This document shows, piece by piece, positions 13,001 to 20,209 of a stretch of DNA of 64,000 nucleotides. A program made the position numbers and the translations under genes. The stretch is from Corallium rubrum (taxonomy: Eukaryota > Cnidaria > Anthozoa > Scleralcyonacea > Coralliidae): contig OZ036005.1 of assembly GCA_964035015.1 (NCBI GenBank), positions 807,701 through 871,700 on the forward strand, written 5' to 3'. The notes beneath the pieces were generated by a model. The model ran no database searches and was not told the DNA's origin. It saw only the letters and a list, made by a program, of their open reading frames with translations. The first letter of the stretch is position 1. Every line of letters begins with the position of its first letter.

Positions 13001-16000
13001 GCCTCCACCGGGCTACAGCTTGCACCAACCTTCCAAACGGGTAAGTAAAAAGATGAACGAGGATGTTAACTATTGTTATGAGAGAGGTAGCCTGCGATCA
13101 TGCCCTATTGAAGGCCTGATTGCAGGTTAAGAGAGGGGGGGGGGGGGGGGGGTGACGAAGGAATACTTGCCCAGGTGGTACTTGCCCAGGTGGAGAATCT
13201 GAGAAAAAAGGTTGAGAAGCACTGTACTAGACCATTTGTGCAAAGCCTTATGTTTCAATATATTTGCGAGTCGTTCATTCAATGCCATACGTCAGGATGA
13301 GAAAAATCGCAGCGAAAATCGCCTGTGTAAACAGGCCTCAAAAGTCTGCTATGCTGTCTTTAAACGATATTTAAAAACCTAGCATTTGTTCTAAGAGCAC
13401 TGATTTGCTCATCTGATTTGTTGTATCTTGTATGCTGTATCTGAGTGTCACAATCTCTCTGCTATTTTTTTCATTTGCGTTTCAGTTCTTCATTAATAAT
13501 CAAGATTTTGAAAGATGCTTTTGATGCTGGAAAAAAGTTCCGAGTTATTGTCGTGGATTCCCGACCTAAAAATGAAGGTAAAAACAACGCAACAACATGG
13601 GAGTGATCTGTCTAGTAATCTAGTTCTTTGTCACGGTTTCGCGGTTCTTGTGCAAAATCAATGCGGGAAATTTTTGCCCTAATTTTTGCACGAAAAATTA
13701 ACTATCGACTGTCGATTATTAGATCGTATTCAACATACGATCATGAATATTTAACAGCAATATTACCCGAATTTACCCGAAATTTCTTTCAAAAAGTGCC
13801 CGAAGTTTTCATTTTTAAAACGTTAGGGGGGGGGGGGCAATAGGCGAGTTTCAGGGTGTTGCGCGCGCATCACTTTTCAAAGAAACTGGCAAGCTCCACT
13901 CAAAGTAAACATACTGTTGAAGATAAACAAAGTGTAGATACAGTTTCTGGATGTTTACCACTGTTATTCTGCTGTTGTTGGCTTGCTAGCAAGTCTGTTT
14001 TGCCATTGCTTACTTTGTGGGAAGCCCGCCAAGAGCCCGCCAATTCCTTTGCAAAACGATGCGTGCGCAACACCCTGAAACTCGCCCCCCCCCCCCCCGC
14101 CTGGTACGCCTATGTATTTAGGCCTACCAGATAACTTACCGTCTTACCAGTATTATGCAGGCATGAAAATTTTGTGTGAATGAGACTTTAACAAACCCAA
14201 GTTTATTATTTTTCTAGGAATTCAATGTCTGAAGCGACTTTGTGGACATGGCATTAAATGTTCCTATGCACAAATCACATCTCTAGCCTACCTCATGAAG
14301 GAGGTAAGTTATTTTACATTACTTTACTTTTTGAGATTTGAAGACACCATGTTGATCACCATCTGAACAGATAAAACGGAAGTGAGGTTATATTCAAGAG
14401 GAGCACGGGTGGCGTGTGCTGTTAGCGCACTGCCTCTCACCAAAAGTTAAGCCCGGTCAGACGGGTTAGTACTTTGGATGGGTGATCGTCTGGGAATGCC
14501 CCGTTATCGAGCTTGGAACTCATGTGAGTAGAGTTGTAGTTGATCTCTCCTGTGCTTTGAGGGTTTTTCGCCGAGCTCTCCGGTTTTCCTCCCTCCGTAA
14601 ATCAAACACCTAGATCCCAGTTGATTCTATGAAATAGTTCCATCAAGGATGAGGGCCCATTTGGGTTATCAGTCGCCAAGTGAAGTGAAGTGAAGTGAGG
14701 AAGTGAAGTGAAGTGAAGTGAAGTGAAGTGGAGGCGAAGTGAGTGAAGTGAAGTGAAGAAGTGAAGTGAAGTGAAGTAGGTGAAGTGAAGTGAAGTAAAA
14801 AGTGAAGCGAGGAAAGTAAACTTTACTTCACTTCACTTCACTTCACTTCACTTCACTTCACTTCACTTCACTTCACTTCACTTCACTTCACTTCACTTCA
14901 CTTCACTTCACTTCACTTCACTTCACTTCACTTCACTTCACTTCACTTCACTTTCCTTCCCTTCCCTTCTCTTCTTTTCCCTTCCCTTCCCTTCACTTCA
15001 CTTCACTTCACTTCACTTCACTTCACTTCACTCCCTTCCCTTCCCTTCCCTTCCCTTCACTTCCCTTCCCTTCCCTTTCACTTCACTTCACTTCACTTCA
15101 CTTCACTTCACTTCACTTCACTCCACCTCACTTCACGTCACTTCACTTCACTTCACTTCACTTCACTTCACTTCACTTCACTTCACTTCACTTCACGTCA
15201 CTTCACTTCACTTCACTCCCTTCACTTCATTTCCCTTCACTTCACTTCACTTCACTTCCCTTCACTTCCCTTTCACTTCACTTCACTTCTTCACTTCACT
15301 TCATTCCACCTCACTTCACTTCACTTCACTTCACTTCACTTCACTCACTTCCCTTCCCTTCCCTTCCCTTCACTTCACTTCTTCACTTCACTTCCCTTTC
15401 ACTTCACTTCCCTTCCCTTTCACTTCACTTCCCTTCCCTTTCACTTCACTTCTTCACTTCACTTCCCTCCACTTCACTTCACTTCACTTCACTTCACTTC
15501 ACTCACTTCCCTTCCCTTCCCTTCACTTCACTTCACTTCACTTCACTTCACTTCACTTCACTTCACTTCACTTCACTTCACTTCACTTCACTTCACTTCG
15601 CTCCCCTTCCCTTCCCTTCCCTACCCTTCCCTTCCCTTCCCTACCCTACCCTTCCCTTCCCTTCCCTACCCTACCCTTCCCTTCCCTTCCCTTCCCTTCC
15701 CTTCACTTCACTTCACTTCATTCCATTTCATTTCACTTCACTTTACTTTCTCAAAAGTCTTCATTATATAGTGATTCTGTTTCAATCTCCAACAGGTTTC
15801 CAAAGTGTTTCTTGGTGCTCATGCTCTTCTCGCTAATGGTTGTGTCATGTCTAGAATTGGTTCAGCCATGGTGAGTTTGGTGGCTAAAAGAGCTAATGTT
15901 CCTGTCCTTGTATGTTGTGAGACCTACAAGTTCTGTGATCGAGTACAAACTGATGCTTTTGTTTTCAATGAACTTGGTAAGAATTGTCATGTCTTTTACG

Positions 16001-18609
16001 TCTTAGAGGTGTTTACAAGAGGGCGGCCCGAACTCAGGTCAGACTGATTTTAGGTCATTTAGAAGTAATATTGGGCATTTTACTCGATTACATAGCATAT
16101 TCAAGGGATTTTTGGTGAAGGAAAATTCGAGTGTAGAATATATACATTTTAAGACCAAACCTGGACCAGTTGCGAAAAATGCAACTACACAGGCCTTCCG
16201 GCAGGAATTGAACCCACGACCTTGCGATTCTAGTGCAATGCTCTGACCACTGAGCCACGGAGGGCGTTGCCGAGAGCTTGATCGCGAGTTCTGTATACAT
16301 TAAGGTATAATGCCAGGAGAGAATTGGGTTTATTATAAGTAATATTGGGCATTTCACTCGATTATATAGCATGTTCTAAGGATTTAGGGTGAAGGAAAAT
16401 TCGAGTGTAGAATATATACACTTTAAGACCAAACCGGGACCAGTTGCGAAAAATGCAACCACACAGGCCTTCCGGTAGGAATTGAACCCACGACCCACGA
16501 CTTTAGGTCAGTTGTAGTGTTTTTACTATAGATCATTTTCATGAGTCCAACCTGAGATATTCAGTTCACGCCGGCCTAATCTCAGGTCGCCTGCTAGACT
16601 GAACTGAAGCACTGTCACGTCCCACACTCGATACATTGTTTTAAATGAGATTGGTGTCAAATCCACATAAAATAATGATTCTCCTGCGGTCACGAGCTGT
16701 AAGGCAATTGACACAAATCTTGAAGTAACAGCGAAACCAAGACTATATAATTTCAAGACTGGCCTCATGTAAACAAAAACCGAAATGCAAAATTCAGGTC
16801 GGTCCGAGTTCAGGCCGGCCTCATGTAAACACCCCCTTAATATAATTATAAAAATAGCCATGATATGCATGCATGTTCTCCAAACCCCCCCTACCCCCCC
16901 CCCCCCCCCACCACCACCACCACCACCATTGTTTATCATCACAAGTTGTTATACTGCTTGATGAAACAACAACCGTTGTTCACGCATGTTGTAACAACCG
17001 AAGAACGTGTTGATACATCAACCATGTTCACCATTGTTGTAACATTGTTGTTCATCGTTGTTATTTCGTCATGCTGTTACAACATGTTGTATCGTGTGCG
17101 AACAACGTTGTTGGCTATAAAAATGTGCTGTTGGAACAACTTTTTAATGACTGTTGATTTATCCGTGAACAAGTTGTTCAAACCATAAGTGAACAACTTG
17201 TTGACAACTTGTTCACGGGGAGCAGCACAACATTGTTCACGGCGAGCAGCACAACATTGTTCACGCCTGTTGACAACCGTGAACAAGTTGTGCGTTTTTA
17301 CGCATGTACTTATGACACACGTACGGATTGACTAGTTCCCAGGCGTATAAATATCGAAAACAACCTCGGTCTACCATCTGAGTTCCAGTGGCTCAATGGT
17401 GAGAGCGTCTGGCTGGCATTCGGAAGGTTGTGGGTTCGAGTCCCGTCTGGAGCTCAGAGTTTTTCTCTGAGTTTAACTTACGACAGCTTGTACAGCAAAA
17501 ACATACGAAAACAATTTCCATTAGGGTGAGGCGGTTAATCGATAAACCGGAAAAAACCGATGTTTTTCGAAAACCGATTCGACCGATGTTGCTCCAGGCA
17601 AAAAACCGAAAAACCGAAAAAACCGAAAAAACCCGTTTGAATCTCAGTAACATTGAAACAAAATGGCAGTAATAATTACAGGGAAGCGAAGCATCAAAGC
17701 TAAGCCGGATCACACGCTTGATTGGTTCAGCAAATCAGCGCCCTGATTGGTTCAACAGAAAGCGGACCTCTGCGAAGACAGGTAGCGTATGACTCATCGC
17801 AAAAATATTCAGAGTTAACAAATTAACTCAGTTATCCAGTCATTGACGGAGACGACGAACCTTTAGAATGGTGGAAGGTTAACGCAAAAGAACTTCCGTT
17901 ACTGTCACAATTGGCAAGAATATACCTCGCCATTCAAGCCACCAGTTCGCCATCAGAGAGGCTTTTTAGCAAAGCGGGGCAAGTTGCTACACCAGCGCGA
18001 GCGCAACTAAAGCCCGAGAAAGTTGACAAACTTGTCTTCCTAGCGGAGAATTTGTAAGGATAGACTATCGCATTCGCTTGTATATAGATAGAAAGAAAGC
18101 CAGTTTTACTGTTACTTAGTCATTTCCTTGTGTGTAGAACGTATATAGCTACAATGTTTGAAAATTTAATTCTTGTAAATATTACGATACATTGTACTAA
18201 CTGTTTTAAAAACTAAAGTCTTGAACGTGTAGCGTGAAGTTTAATCAAGTAAATCTACAGATATAAATATCGATTTTTTCGGTTTTTTCGTTTTTTTCCA
18301 GGCGGTTTTCGGTTTTTACCCTGAACCGCCTCACCCTAATTTCCATATTGGTATTGTTATACGTTGTACTATGTTGTCTACTTTGTTCAATCTTTCTAAG
18401 GTGATCCAGATGATCTTATAGCAGACCAGAATCCCAAAGGATCAGAAACTCTTCACAACTGGAGGCAACTAGACTCACTAAATCTTCTTAACTTAGTATA
18501 CGATGTCACGCCATCAGACTTTGTTTCCATGGTGATCACTGAAATTGGCATGATACCATGTACTTCTGTCCCAGTTGTGCTGCGCGTAAAGAATGTTGAG
18601 TACCAGTAA
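1062..18609 (+). CDS. EIF2B4: Translation initiation factor eIF2B subunit delta, C-terminal nine exons (gene starts before the window)
   Basis: This is a regulatory subunit of eIF2B, the cytosolic GDP/GTP exchange factor for eIF2 and a target of the integrated stress response. Nine exons join in frame: 1062-1242, 2288-2402, 3782-3858, 5209-5311, 8519-8649, 13486-13577, 14218-14303, 15796-15976 and 18401-18609 (stop TAA). All have AG acceptors and GT donors, and phases agree at every junction. They encode about 390 residues, starting within the family-specific N-terminal part. Recognisable conserved stretches are RLGLQY-like [10 protein letters not shown] (exon 2), DDYTTP (3), FLTQCRPLS (4), [10 protein letters not shown] (6), [16 protein letters not shown] and [19 protein letters not shown] (8), and [20 protein letters not shown] followed by [15 protein letters not shown] (9). 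These are hallmarks of the delta subunit. In exon 5 the donor at 8650 is preferred over one at 8641 because it restores the family's YxCSS stretch. Introns are 0.5 to 4.8 kb and full of transposons; none breaks an exon. Confidence 0.97.
1325..1745. mobile_element. Fold-back MITE with degraded right end
   Basis: Positions 1325-1500 and 1610-1735 are inverted copies; both contain AAGATCTTTTACAATTT-like and GATATTTCAATTTGTTTAA-like stretches and a TGACGTCA core. The left end begins near GTTAAAGGACACTGGCAACA, which resembles the TTAA-flanked MITE at 22945-23482. It lies in an EIF2B4 intron. The ORFs here are shadows of the inverted arms. Confidence 0.75.
1795..2030. repeat. Short inverted repeat pair
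   Basis: AACCATACCGAAAAAGATGG near 1803 is matched in reverse by CCATCTTTTTCGGTACCGTC near 1995. This looks like a second small fold-back element next to the preceding one, inside the same intron. Beyond it, 2190-2213 carries a poly-C run. Confidence 0.6.
2573..2603 (-). other. Recurrent hairpin module, hammerhead-like core (copy 1)
   Basis: On the minus strand the order is CTGATGA, one extra base, GTTA, a 7-base loop, TAAC, then GAAACGTT. The GTTA/TAAC stem is complementary. The same frame with other stem sequences recurs at 3006, 9515, 21976, 27038 and 51089. The layout resembles a hammerhead ribozyme core (CUGANGA, stem II, GAAA) but has one additional base before the stem. Confidence 0.5.
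2955..3080. mobile_element. Fold-back element carrying the hairpin module
   Basis: The end stretch TACTGCCGAAACAGAGAACG near 2966 is matched in reverse by CGTTCTCTGTTTCGGCAGTA near 3043. The centre (3006-3033) contains CTGACGA, A, GGGC, loop, GCTC, GAAAC. A closely similar element occurs at 26972-27105. Confidence 0.75.
3006..3033 (+). other. Recurrent hairpin module, hammerhead-like core (copy 2)
   Basis: CTGACGA at 3006-3012, an extra A, GGGC (3014-3017) pairing with GCTC (3022-3025, one G-U pair), then GAAACGTT. The arrangement matches the copies with GTTA/TAAC and GACAC/GTGTC stems. Confidence 0.5.
3244..3746. mobile_element. Fold-back MITE with CCCGGTGTACCGGG motifs
   Basis: The termini GGCCTGTTTATATGATCCCG and its reverse complement mark both ends. 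The interior repeats short palindromes of the form CCCGGTGTACCGGGA several times on both strands, so the whole unit can fold on itself many ways. It lies in the EIF2B4 intron before the exon at 3782, ending only 35 bases upstream of that exon. Confidence 0.85.
3942..4080 (-). mobile_element. tRNA-derived SINE, family A
   Basis: Read on the minus strand it has an A-box-like TGGCTCAATGGTGAGAGCG-type stretch (interrupted here) and a B box GGTTCGAGTCC, followed by CGTCTGGAGCTCAGAGTTTT and a tail ending near ACAAGCTTG-like sequence. The same unit recurs at 8738-8843 (-) and 17366-17521 (+), with a truncated head at 4733-4784. The tRNA-like head is the internal RNA polymerase III promoter. It is not a tRNA gene, as no acceptor stem closes. 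Confidence 0.85.
4101..4345 (-). mobile_element. tRNA-derived SINE, family B
   Basis: On the minus strand the head reads CCCTCCGTGGCTCAGTGGTC (A box) and has a B-box region GGTTAAATTCC, degenerate here but GGTTCAATTCC in the copy at 16050-16334. The body (ACTGGTCC, TATATATTCTAC, CACCCAAAATCC) is shared with the copies at 16 kb. It differs from family A in head and body. Confidence 0.8.
4350..4730. repeat. AACAAGTTGTT-rich quasi-palindromic repeat
   Basis: Short palindromic words such as ACAAGTTGTT, CAACAGGCTGTCA and AACAGATTGATG recur irregularly. A sister tract lies at 16930-17300, and in both places it is followed by a family A SINE head (4733 and 17366), so the two form one composite repeat. 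Confidence 0.7.
4733..4784 (+). mobile_element. Truncated head of SINE family A
   Basis: The stretch CCATCTGAGTTCCAGTGGCT followed by CAATGGTGAGAGCG matches the first 50 bases of the full copy at 17366 and then stops. No B box follows. Confidence 0.75.
4831..5135. mobile_element. Fold-back MITE with internal tandem copies
   Basis: The ends TAGAGACCTTAAGATACCCC and its reverse complement enclose inverted ACCCGTACCCGTAAACCGAA motifs. The right half carries three near-identical units of about 60 bases (ends near 5010, 5073 and 5135), each closing with GGTATCTTAAGGTCTCTA. This suggests tandem expansion of one terminus. Confidence 0.85.
5335..5770. repeat. GACCGG-rich dispersed repeat
   Basis: TGACCGGCAAAT, CACCGGTCACTGACC and CCGGTCATAGTGACCGG recur at both ends of this stretch, and a related short piece is at 27650-27735. 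It has inverted-repeat character but no clean termini. It lies in an EIF2B4 intron. Confidence 0.5.
5874..6335. mobile_element. TTAA-flanked fold-back MITE
   Basis: TTAA at 5874 and 6332 bounds an almost fully palindromic unit with ends AGGGATACTCCAGACCCAAA and its reverse complement. Both arms share GTATACTGTGAGCCGCCATTG-like and CAATAGTATTTTGACGTCA-like stretches. TTAA targets are used by piggyBac and Kolobok transposases. Confidence 0.85.
6358..8450 (+). mobile_element. Kolobok-like DNA transposon, internally deleted, TTAA target
   Basis: TTAA-GGGGGAGCTTCACC at the left end mirrors GGTGAAGCTCCCCC-TTAA at the right, giving a TTAA target duplication and a 14-base perfect inverted terminus. 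Inside are the N-terminal part of a transposase (6813-7558) and a lysine-rich tail (7559-7839) with the catalytic core missing. It lies in the EIF2B4 intron before the exon at 8519, ending 68 bases from it. Confidence 0.85.
6813..7839 (+). pseudogene. Kolobok/Mutator-like transposase remnant
   Basis: The likely start is ATG at 6813 ([11 protein letters not shown]). A frame change near 6915 is needed to join the following frame, which runs through [18 protein letters not shown], a CTACKQ Cys pair, [20 protein letters not shown] and [15 protein letters not shown] to about 7520. The stretch FDVNRR, GLGREAL, NMPPP and YQKH is typical of the N-terminal half of these transposases. Then comes an abrupt jump to a basic tail ([20 protein letters not shown], ending KTKRARKK at a stop). 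Several hundred catalytic residues are missing, so the copy cannot be autonomous. A deletion derivative mobilised in trans is the simplest reading. Confidence 0.8.
8660..9095. mobile_element. Fold-back element with nested SINE
   Basis: The left arm (ACTAATGTATTAGTTAG through GTCAGTTGTTTGCTGTACAA) is mirrored by the right arm ending at AATTATTACTAATGTATTA. A family A SINE occupies the inside of the left half. Confidence 0.7.
8738..8843 (-). mobile_element. tRNA-derived SINE, family A
   Basis: The minus-strand order matches the other family A copies: ATCTGAGTTCTAGTGGCTCA head, A box, GGTTCGAGTCCCGC B box, AGAGCTCAGAGTTTTTCTGAG tail. A few substitutions set it apart from the 3942 copy. Confidence 0.8.
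9404..9458. repeat. Perfect hairpin TAGCCTGCGTGCAGCC
   Basis: TAGCCTGCGTGCAGCCTCTA and its exact reverse complement are separated by a short loop. A wider inverted pair (GATACAGATCG, GCTTTATC) surrounds it from about 9325 to 9483. It is probably a small fold-back transposon with a nested one. Confidence 0.75.
9515..9552 (-). other. Recurrent hairpin module, hammerhead-like core (copy 3)
   Basis: Minus strand: CTGATGA, extra A, GACAC, loop of about 13 bases, GTGTC, GAAACGTT. The five-pair stem is perfect and differs in sequence from the other copies. Confidence 0.5.
9725..9860 (+). repeat. G-rich dispersed repeat fragment
   Basis: A poly-G run is followed by TCTAGGGGGTCCGGAGGCATG, a short AT-rich piece, GGGTCTCTGAACGGCATTTC and CCGCATTTTGAGGG. 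The same order appears at 57325-57430 and, in part, at 34210-34280, so this is a dispersed family. Confidence 0.7.
10075..11624 (+). mobile_element. Second Kolobok-like transposon, TTAA target
   Basis: TTAA at 10075 and 11621 bounds a 1.55-kb unit with perfect 15-base inverted ends (GGTGGGGGTCTACCT and its complement). It carries only a C-terminal transposase fragment. The termini differ from those of the element at 6358, so it is a separate family. Confidence 0.85.
10560..10850 (+). pseudogene. C-terminal fragment of a Kolobok-like transposase
   Basis: The 96-residue frame contains [20 protein letters not shown] followed by [16 protein letters not shown]. This resembles the C-terminal part of Kolobok/Mutator-like transposases, where a W-N-x-x-PK-x-x-(F/Y)VG stretch precedes an AVAxFN motif. 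There is no catalytic domain upstream within the element, so it is a remnant. Confidence 0.65.
11642..11757. mobile_element. 116-base near-perfect palindrome
   Basis: TAGCCTGCGAAAACAGCCAT runs into CGTGAGCCCGC-type GC-rich sequence, reverses at GCTGACGCCTCAGC, and reads back to ATGGCTG-like and CGCAGGCTA. Only a few mismatches interrupt it. Both ends share TAGCCTGCG with the hairpin at 9404, suggesting one fold-back family. Confidence 0.8.
12131..13340. mobile_element. Fold-back element split by an hAT insertion
   Basis: GGCTCGTTTCCATAGGCGAT followed by TTTTGCTGCGAGTTTTCTC on the left is mirrored by AAAATCGCAGCGAAAATCGC and CTGTGTAAACAGGCC on the right. The hAT element at 12218-13224 sits between the two arms. 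Confidence 0.7.
12218..13224. mobile_element. Non-autonomous hAT element
   Basis: The ends CAGTGCTACTCAACC and GGTTGAGAAGCACTG are hAT-type termini (CAGxGxTxCTCAACC). They are flanked by the 8-base duplication TATTAGAC / TACTAGAC with one mismatch. The interior has no transposase-like frame and ends with a poly-G run near 13136. Confidence 0.85.
13823..14098. mobile_element. Fold-back MITE with G/C-run ends
   Basis: A run of eleven G followed by CAATAGGCGAGTTTCAGGGT is mirrored by ACCCTGAAACTCGCC and a run of C. Inside, GTTGCGCGCGCATC pairs with GATGCGTGCGCAAC. It lies in an EIF2B4 intron. Confidence 0.8.
14395..14690 (+). mobile_element. 5S rRNA-derived SINE (SINE3 type)
   Basis: AAGTTAAGCCCGGTCAGACG, then GGTTAGTACTTTGGATGGGT and GATCGTCTGGGAATGCCC match the internal promoter half of animal 5S rRNA. 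The body CTCCGGTTTTCCTCCCTCCG follows. The 3' end turns into GTGAA units that run into the large array behind it. A shorter copy is at 22712-22930. The 5' third of 5S is missing or changed, so it is not a functional 5S gene. Confidence 0.85.
14685..15755. repeat. About 1-kb pentanucleotide microsatellite, (GAAGT)n then (ACTTC)n
   Basis: About 130 bases of GTGAA units on the plus strand switch near 14820 to the complementary CTTCA unit, which continues for about 930 bases with CCCTT and CCTAC variants. The first part is the tail of the 5S-derived SINE. The abrupt strand switch makes the array itself a large inverted repeat. It lies in the 1.5-kb intron between the exons at 14218-14303 and 15796-15976. 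Confidence 0.95.
16050..16334 (-). mobile_element. tRNA-derived SINE, family B, full copy
   Basis: Minus strand: CCTCCGTGGCTCAGTGGTCA A box, GTGGGTTCAATTCCTGCC B box, and the body seen at 4101-4345. The right flank is AATATTGGGCATTT, also the join to the next copy, which suggests tandem SINEs. Confidence 0.85.
16335..16500 (-). mobile_element. tRNA-derived SINE, family B, truncated
   Basis: It repeats the body of the adjoining copy (AATATTGGGCATTTCACTCG through GGAATTGAACCCACGA) but stops within the B box and lacks the A box. It is a direct tandem partner of the copy at 16050. Confidence 0.8.
16900..17365. repeat. AACAA/TTGTT-rich quasi-palindromic repeat
   Basis: It starts with poly-C and CCA triplets (16886-16927). 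GTTGTTCACG, GAACAAGTTGTTC and GGAGCAGCACAACATTGTTC-like words then recur. It is the sister of the tract at 4350-4730, and like it is followed by SINE family A. Confidence 0.7.
17366..17521 (+). mobile_element. tRNA-derived SINE, family A, best copy
   Basis: The head has the A box TGGCTCAATGGTGAGAGCG and the B box GGTTCGAGTCC at normal tRNA spacing. The tail is GAGCTCAGAGTTTTTCTCTG followed by TTAACTTACGACAGCTTGTA. The hAT element at 17522 is inserted at its 3' end. Confidence 0.85.
17522..18338 (+). mobile_element. hAT element with exact target duplication
   Basis: The ends TAGGGTGAGGCGGTT and AACCGCCTCACCCTA are perfect inverted copies. An exact 8-base duplication ATTTCCAT lies at 17514-17521 and 18339-18346. 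The 817-base unit keeps only the very end of the transposase (17849-18057). The exact duplication suggests a fairly recent insertion. It is in the last EIF2B4 intron, ending 62 bases before the last exon. Confidence 0.95.
17849..18057 (+). pseudogene. hAT transposase C-terminal dimerisation region, fragment
   Basis: The frame reads [40 protein letters not shown] and [14 protein letters not shown] before TAA. WW, LARx[16 protein letters not shown] and LVFLxxN are the hallmark of the hAT family C-terminal dimerisation domain. Everything upstream (BED finger, DDE core) is missing, so this is a remnant inside a non-autonomous element. Confidence 0.9.
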
Positions 18610-18938
18610 AACAGGGTATTGTCTGGTGAGTGCCAGTAAGCTGGGTGTTTCTGATGATGGCCTAAGTACTTGACAGGCTAAAACTCAGTAAGGCCCACAG
18701 CATAGCGATCTGGCAAGTCCTGTTAGCAGATCCTACAGTATGCTTTTCGAAGGAAAAGTTCGAGAATCTAGTCTCTGTTAAATGAGAGCTGCTTAACATT
18801 AACCCGAACTTGATTAACTTTAATAGGGTGTACTAATAGTTTTCATTGCGGCCCTGAACAAGAGCAACGACATTTAACCTGAACGCTAACGCTGTGTTGG
18901 TGTTCTTGAGCTGTTTTGTAACACTGACAGTCAGAGAT

Positions 18939-18948
18939 AATAAATAAA
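18939..18948 (+). promoter_or_regulatory. Polyadenylation signals of EIF2B4
   Basis: Two overlapping AATAAA hexamers lie about 330 bases after the EIF2B4 stop codon, in a stretch without obvious transposon ends. They are the nearest canonical poly(A) signals. Confidence 0.55.
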
Positions 18949-18949
18949 C

Positions 18950-19205
18950 CCATTGCGGAATCAGGCGGTTTCGTCCCCAACCAAAAAAAAATAACCTCCA
19001 ATGGCAATGGAATAAAAATATTTCAATGGCAATCGCTCTATTTCGTTTTATAAAATAAGGTGCCCTCTACGCACGCTCTGATTGGCTGGGCTCCGTGCAT
19101 TTATAAGAGAACATAGATCATGTATGACGTAGAATGGCGTCAGGTGGCTGGAAAAGCCCGCCAAATTCCTAAACTACCTCAATTTTAGTTTGATTTTTCC
19201 TCTTC
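18950..19205. other. No gene seen; repeat-like intergenic DNA
   Basis: AT-rich sequence after the EIF2B4 poly(A) signals. TTTATAAAATAAGG (19048) and TTTTATAAAACAAA (19208) are short shared words of a probable degraded fold-back element. I see no coding sign. Confidence 0.5.
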
Positions 19206-19399
19206 TTATTTTATAAAACAAATCGCTCCTGTGCATATGTACTCTTATAAAGGTACATTTGACGTGATTTGAACATGAAAGAAGTGTAAAGGAACTCGGC
19301 TATCGCCTCGTGCCTCTACTCAACTTCTTTCGCGTTCAAATGACGTCAAACGTGCCTTTATAAGAGTACATATGCACGGAGCTTTTTGTTTTATTTGTT
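19206..19399. mobile_element. Fold-back MITE
   Basis: GCATATGTACTCTTATAAAG on the left is mirrored by CTTTATAAGAGTACATATGC on the right. AAATCGCTCC / GGAGC and the TTCAAATGACGTCAAA pairing fill the arms. Confidence 0.8.
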
Positions 19400-19439
19400 A
19401 ACTTAAAAATCTCGGCAGTTTTCCTTAAATTTATGTGTT

Positions 19440-19650
19440 TTATTAAGAGCTCTTATTACTGAGGATAAGTTGGTGTCATTTGACGTTGTTTCTCTCTTCA
19501 CCAAAATTCCTGTTGACCTTGTGATTACAATTGCCAAAAATAGACTAAGCAGGATCTTACCGTACATGAAAAAACAAATTTGCCTGTTAAGGATTTGATG
19601 GAACTCATGACCTTTTGTCTTAACATGCGTTATATAATACAACTAGTTTT
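19440..19650 (+). pseudogene. Penelope-like reverse transcriptase fragment
   Basis: One frame reads ALITEDKLVSFDVVSLFTKI and continues PVDLVITIAKNRLSRI. The next frame continues LTVHEKTNLPVKDLMELMTF and CLNMRY. SFDVVSLFT is motif A of Penelope-type reverse transcriptases, and the K-T-x-L-x-V-x-DLxxLxxxCLN continuation is family-typical. A frameshift near 19553 and a stop soon after leave about 65 recognisable residues. Confidence 0.8.
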
Positions 19651-19681
19651 GTGAAATACTGGTCAGACAAGTCCTGTTGAA

Positions 19682-19876
19682 AGCCTAGTTTACCCGAGCA
19701 ATTTTTCCTTGGCAAATGTTTCCTTGACAAGTCTCCTTGTTGAAAAGCTGGCATGCCAGCTTTTCAAAAGGGAGACTTGTCAAGGAAAAACTTGCCATGT
19801 TTCCTCATACACAGGGGCAAATAAAACTTGTCAAGTTGAAAATTGCCAAAGAAAAATTGCCCATGTAAACTAGGCT
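19682..19876. mobile_element. Fold-back MITE
   Basis: AGCCTAGTTTACCCGAGCAA with TTTTTC is mirrored by GAAAAATTGCCCATGTAAAC and TAGGCT. The centre is AAAAGCTGGCATGCCAGCTTTT, a perfect palindrome. Confidence 0.85.
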
Positions 19877-19879
19877 GAA

Positions 19880-20178
19880 CGTATCCTACCGTATACTTTC
19901 CAATGGTTTGAAAATCGAATGTCTATTAAATAAGAACTGCTTACATTTTTTTCAATTTTTTTAATTTAACAACTTTATTGGGTATTAGCAAAAGTAAATA
20001 TTACAATAATGAGACTAAGTTATAAGATTAAAAAAAAAGGTTAAAAGAAAATGAGGAAAATAGTCTACCCAATAGGGAGAAGACACAAACGGGACACGAA
20101 GACCCATGCGAGGCGCCACCCCCTGAAAAAACAATAATCAACAAAAACAAACTGCCAAGAAAAAGAGGATACATGCAA

Positions 20179-20209
<31 letters not shown>

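Larger units (their letters stand above)
16008..16841. mobile_element. Fold-back element interrupted by SINEs
   Basis: GGTGTTTACAAGAGGGCGGC followed by CCGAACTCAGG is mirrored by CCGAGTTCAGGCCGGCCTCA and TGTAAACACC. The space between the arms holds two SINE family B copies, and AGGTCAG/CTGACCT words recur. It begins just after the exon ending at 15976. Confidence 0.7.

Noticed and set aside
14441-14515. Functional 5S rRNA gene
   Set aside because: Only the internal promoter half matches 5S, and it is fused to a SINE body and microsatellite tail.
16865-17286. 107- and 69-codon ORFs around the AACAA/TTGTT tract
   Set aside because: Low-complexity Thr/Val/Asn runs from the repeat.
3942-17521. 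tRNA-like segments with A and B boxes
   Set aside because: No closed acceptor stem and several near-identical copies with non-tRNA bodies; they are SINE heads, not tRNA genes.
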